Of a DNA stretch of 64,000 nt, positions 59,433-64,000 are shown piece after piece. How positions within the stretch are numbered: the first letter of the stretch is position 1; the number at the start of each line of letters is the position of its first letter. The DNA is from Clostridiales bacterium (lineage in GTDB: Bacteria > Bacillota > Clostridia > Oscillospirales > Oscillospiraceae). Position numbers and translations under genes: made by a program. Below the pieces are notes generated by a model. The model saw nothing but the letters and a program-made list of their open reading frames with translations, ran no database searches and had not been told where the DNA came from. Location: the NCBI GenBank assembly GCA_029010715.1, contig JAQXKZ010000039.1, positions 1 through 64,000 of the forward strand, read 5' to 3'.

Positions 59433-60122
59433 TCAGAGCCCTCCCTTCAGACCGGCGGGCTTCCTTCGGCCGGCATTTTTCTCCAGCATATTCACCGTCA
59501 GCAGCACCACAAATGAGATAGCCATGTTTACAAGCACCCATTTGAAGGCAAGCACGTCGTCGTTGGTGCGCCACAGCTGATAGACGGTAGTGGAAATAGT
59601 GGCCGTACGCCCCGGGGTATAGCCTGCGATCATACTGGTTGCGCCGTATTCGCCTAGCGCTCTCGCAAAGGAGAGAACCGTGCCCGCGAGTATGCCCTGC
59701 CGGCAGTAGGGCATACGGATGCGCCAGAAGATATAGGTGTTGGATAAGCCGACAGACTGAGCGGAGTAGGCAAGCGTCTGGTCGAAGGATTCGAACGCGC
59801 CGCGTGCAGTGCGGTACATCAGCGGGAAGATCACGACCGTGGTAGCGAATATCGCCGACCACCATGTCATGGTCAGCTTAAGGCCGAAGGTGCTGAGAAA
59901 CCATGCGCCGATAACGCGCTTCGGACCGAGCACACGCAGCAGAAGATAGCCTACGACCGTGGGCGGCAGGACCAGCGGCAAGGTCAGTATGACATCAAGC
60001 ACGCCTTTGATCAGCTTGGGAGCCTTGGCTATGCAGTACGCGACAAAAATGCCGACAAAGAATATAATGACCGTACTTATAAGGGCAATTCGAAGGGAGT
60101 TCCACAGTGGGTACAGATCCAT
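59433..60122 (-). CDS. modB: Molybdate ABC transporter permease
   Basis: LPLVLPPTVVGYLLLRVLG, FARALGEYGATSMIAGYTPGRTATISTTVYQLW; start Met at 60122. Confidence 0.94.
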   Translation of the reverse strand: MDLYPLWNSLRIALISTVIIFFVGIFVAYCIAKAPKLIKGVLDVILTLPLVLPPTVVGYLLLRVLGPKRVIGAWFLSTFGLKLTMTWWSAIFATTVVIFPLMYRTARGAFESFDQTLAYSAQSVGLSNTYIFWRIRMPYCRQGILAGTVLSFARALGEYGATSMIAGYTPGRTATISTTVYQLWRTNDDVLAFKWVLVNMAISFVVLLTVNMLEKNAGRRKPAGLKGGL

Positions 60123-60200
60123 AAACGCACTTCCTTTAATGGTTAAAAAGCTGTGGCGGGCCAAAGAATTGACCCGCCGCGGCCAGAGGGATAAATATGC

Positions 60201-61082
60201 TTATTTAATGGGGGCAAAGCCTACGGCTTCAAAAACAGCGCTGGCTTCGCCGCCGGTGAGGTATTCGAGGAAGGCCCTGGCGGCATCCTCATGCTTTGTG
60301 GTGTTCATGACGGCTGCGGGGTAGATGACCTGACCGCACATGTCCTTGGTTGCGGTGTCGACAACAGCCAGACCGGCGGAGAAAGCGTCGGTACCGTAGA
60401 TAATGCCGCAGTCAACAGTGCCTTCGGATACCTGGGTGGTGACTTCCTTGACATTGGAACCGTAGGTGATGACGCCGGCATTGGCCAGTTCTTCTTCGTT
60501 CAGCTCATAGTAGGCGAGAATCTTCTGCGTGTACTGTCCAACGGGGACGTCAGAGTTGCCCATGGCAAGCATGACGCTGCCGTCCTTCAGCCCGGCAGCG
60601 AGGTCGTCGTAGGACTGGATGTTCTTGGGGTTGCCTTCGGGAACGGCCAGTGCGACCTTGTTCTCCAGCAGATTGATGCGTGTGCCCTGAAGGACAAAGT
60701 CGAGCCTGTCCGGATTCTTCTCCTCGTCGCAGCTGGAGTCGAGCTGATTCATCTGTTTGGGAGCGGCGGAAATGAATATGTCGCAGTCTGCTCCTTCCTG
60801 AATCTGGGTCTTAAGAGTGCCGGAGGAATCAAAGTTGTAAATTATGGTGACATTCGGAGCAACTGCCTTGTAGAGCTCCGCAATCTGGTTCATGGTCTCA
60901 GTCATGGATGCCGCGGCGAAAACGATCAGCTCAATGGGTTCTTCATCTGCCTTGGCAGTTTCGGATTCAGCGGATGCCTCTGCTGACGGTGCGGCGGTGG
61001 GGGCGGGAGCGGTAGTCTCTCCGCAGGCAGCCATCGCAAAGATCATACACAGCACAAGAATAAATGCAAATTTCTTCTTCAT
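60201..61082 (-). CDS. modA: Molybdate ABC transporter substrate-binding protein
   Basis: LIVFAAASMTETMNQIAELYK..TIIYNFDSSGTLKTQIQEGADCDIFISAAPKQMNQL. Confidence 0.95.
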   Translation of the reverse strand: MKKKFAFILVLCMIFAMAACGETTAPAPTAAPSAEASAESETAKADEEPIELIVFAAASMTETMNQIAELYKAVAPNVTIIYNFDSSGTLKTQIQEGADCDIFISAAPKQMNQLDSSCDEEKNPDRLDFVLQGTRINLLENKVALAVPEGNPKNIQSYDDLAAGLKDGSVMLAMGNSDVPVGQYTQKILAYYELNEEELANAGVITYGSNVKEVTTQVSEGTVDCGIIYGTDAFSAGLAVVDTATKDMCGQVIYPAAVMNTTKHEDAARAFLEYLTGGEASAVFEAVGFAPIK

Positions 61083-61336
61083 GTTTTGCTCTCCTTTTTG
61101 AATGATTTTTTATTACAAGTTGTTTTTGGATACAAATAGTAATTGTCTGCAAGTCGATTATAACAACATGCGGCCCAAAATGCAACATAAAGTGACGCGG
61201 TATGATGAACATGTTTGAAATCTGTTTAATCCATGTATTTATGAAAAGCGGAAAATGATACCAATATGCTACTAGCTGCTACTGAGACGGCAGGCACACG
61301 GAGGAGTGAGCACAGAATAAAAATTGTAATTGTGTA

Positions 61337-61365
61337 TTGACTTGTGCCGTGCCTTGTGCTATTAT
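61337..61365 (+). promoter_or_regulatory. tRNA-fMet promoter
   Basis: TTGACT (61337-61342) N17 TATTAT (61360-61365). Confidence 0.75.
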
Positions 61366-61372
61366 ATACAGG

Positions 61373-62878
<1,506 letters not shown>

Positions 62879-62971
62879 AAAAACTCCCTTCTTGCATCCT
62901 ACGCCCGTGTGTGTTATCATAAAAGGGCGCAATGGTGCCTTGATTTGAACGTCCTGGTATTTTGCGTATTG

Positions 62972-63008
62972 CCGCTCTGGGTGTTGGTAGCGCCCAGGGC
63001 GGTTTTTA
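62972..63008 (+). terminator. Intrinsic terminator upstream of the toxin locus
   Basis: CCGCTCTGGG-tgttggtagcg-CCCAGGGCGG-TTTTT. Confidence 0.8.
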
Positions 63009-63037
63009 TTGATTTTTGCAGAATCCTGTGCTATGAT
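63009..63037 (+). promoter_or_regulatory. Promoter for the small toxin mRNA
   Basis: TTGATT (63009-63014) N17 TATGAT (63032-63037). Confidence 0.65.
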
Positions 63038-63136
63038 GCCGACAAGCCACTATGTGGCCCGCGCTGTCGGCGAAGGTCAGCCCTCTTTGACGGGGGCAGT
63101 TTCTTGTCCCCCGATCACTCGAAGGGGGGGCTGCCC

Positions 63137-63217
63137 ATGAGTACATCCGAAGTTCTTGAGCTTTGTTTGGTCATCATTGGTATTTGCGGCCTGTTTATCC
63201 AGGCGAAAAAGAAGTGA
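63137..63217 (+). CDS. Putative holin-like type I toxin peptide (26 aa)
   Basis: MSTSEVLELCLVIIGICGLFIQAKKK: single hydrophobic helix with KKK tail, strong SD aaggggggg. Confidence 0.8.
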   Translation: MSTSEVLELCLVIIGICGLFIQAKKK

Positions 63218-63294
63218 CCGCCGGTAACCCTGACAAGTTCGGCGATCACTTCAAAGCACTTTAAGGGCTGACCGGAACCGGCAGCGCTTTTTGT
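63205..63294 (-). ncRNA. Predicted antisense RNA antitoxin
   Basis: Minus-strand promoter TTGACA (63329-63324) N17 TATACT (63306-63301); terminator AAGTGATCGCCG..CGGCGGTCACTT-CTTTTT ending about 63205. Confidence 0.7.
63267..63292 (+). terminator. Toxin mRNA terminator
   Basis: GCTG-a-CCGG-aa-CCGGCAGC-gc-TTTTT. Confidence 0.75.
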
Positions 63295-63382
63295 ATTTTC
63301 AGTATAATCGCAAAACATGAAATTGTCAAGTCGCCTTGGAAATCCAGGGCGGCTTTTTTGTTTTGGTTAGCTCGGGAAAATA

Positions 63383-63928
63383 TCAAGTCTGTTTTTTCCC
63401 AGATTGCTGTCCCGCAACCTTGCTTCCTTTCGCATGTGCAGCAATCCTCAATCCACTATCACTATGAGTCGTAATGTCCCCATCAATACGGCTTTTCTGA
63501 AATTGAGGCATTTTGGTTAATTCAGTAATTTGATCAACTGCCTTTTCTTGCCCCACGCTATTAAGCGTGGTAAGAGCGTTTAGGCACTGAATTGCTCGTT
63601 GTTGCCCGTCATAATCCAAATTACTGACAGGATCTAAGATATCTTTGAATTCTGAAGTTATTTCAGCCCGAATAATTTCCGCTGTTTCAATAAACCTATC
63701 GCGGTCATCATCAGGTAAAAGCACCAGAGCACCAACGCCCAAAGCATCCGCAATTTTATCAAGCGTGTCAAGCTTCGGATTCAACTTCCCAAGCTCATAA
63801 CGTCGGATCGTCGGTTCAGCGATACCCGCCATCACACCAAGTTGTTTTTGCGTTAACCCTTGCTCTGTGCGAATTAGACGTATTTTTTCTCCTGTTGTCA
63901 CAACATCACCCCATATATAAGATAACAC
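63383..63928 (-). CDS. XRE-family transcriptional repressor (phage/ICE type); GTG at 63901 is a possible alternative start
   Basis: GEKIRLIRTEQGLTQKQLGVMAGIAEPTIRRYELGKLNPKLDTLDKIADALGV. Confidence 0.92.
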   Translation of the reverse strand: MLSYIWGDVVTTGEKIRLIRTEQGLTQKQLGVMAGIAEPTIRRYELGKLNPKLDTLDKIADALGVGALVLLPDDDRDRFIETAEIIRAEITSEFKDILDPVSNLDYDGQQRAIQCLNALTTLNSVGQEKAVDQITELTKMPQFQKSRIDGDITTHSDSGLRIAAHAKGSKVAGQQSGKKQT

Positions 63929-63942
63929 ATGCTCACGTAAAC

Positions 63943-63996
63943 AGCAACATTTTTTTCTGAATGCTTATTGACAGTAACATTTGTTTCTGCTATACT
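63943..63996 (+). promoter_or_regulatory. Divergent promoter/operator region of the XRE repressor
   Basis: Direct repeats AGCAACATTTTTTTCTG (63943-63959) and AGTAACATTTGTTTCTG (63973-63989); rightward promoter TTGACA (63968-63973) N17 TATACT (63991-63996). Confidence 0.75.
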
Positions 63997-64000
63997 GAAA

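Overview
The window is a chromosomal segment of a GC-rich, spore-forming Firmicute. The lineage call (Clostridia, Oscillospirales-like) is my inference from spoIIGA-sigE, PolC and codon style; I ran no search. Most of it is ordinary housekeeping DNA: secA, pgeF, cdd, metK, polC, ispG, rseP, dxr, uppS, frr, pyrH, spoIIGA/sigE, sdaAB/sdaAA, pgi, typA, rpsO/pnp and a mod operon. RNA features include a lysine riboswitch upstream of an NhaC-type transporter, a SAM-I riboswitch upstream of metK, and an initiator tRNA-Met. The right end (about 61.46 kb to the window edge) looks like the start of an integrated element. It has a serine recombinase whose ORF runs antisense through the tRNA-fMet gene, an XRE repressor with an operator/promoter switch, and a 26-codon hydrophobic peptide. 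That peptide gene has the parts expected of a type I toxin/antisense-RNA locus: sense promoter, SD-sequestering hairpins, 5'-3' long-range pairing, terminator, and a consensus antisense promoter with its own terminator. Other points worth a second look: an HTH-only LysR-like protein coupled to cdd; a divergent HK-RR-MFS / amidohydrolase-MFS locus with inverted paralogous transporters and terminators; a dispersed 65-bp intergenic repeat; a spoIIG promoter with long spacing and apparently leaderless; replacement of cdsA by an AlkD-like gene; and a YwaF-like membrane protein with an extra C-terminal domain. All calls come from reading the sequence and supplied ORFs by eye.
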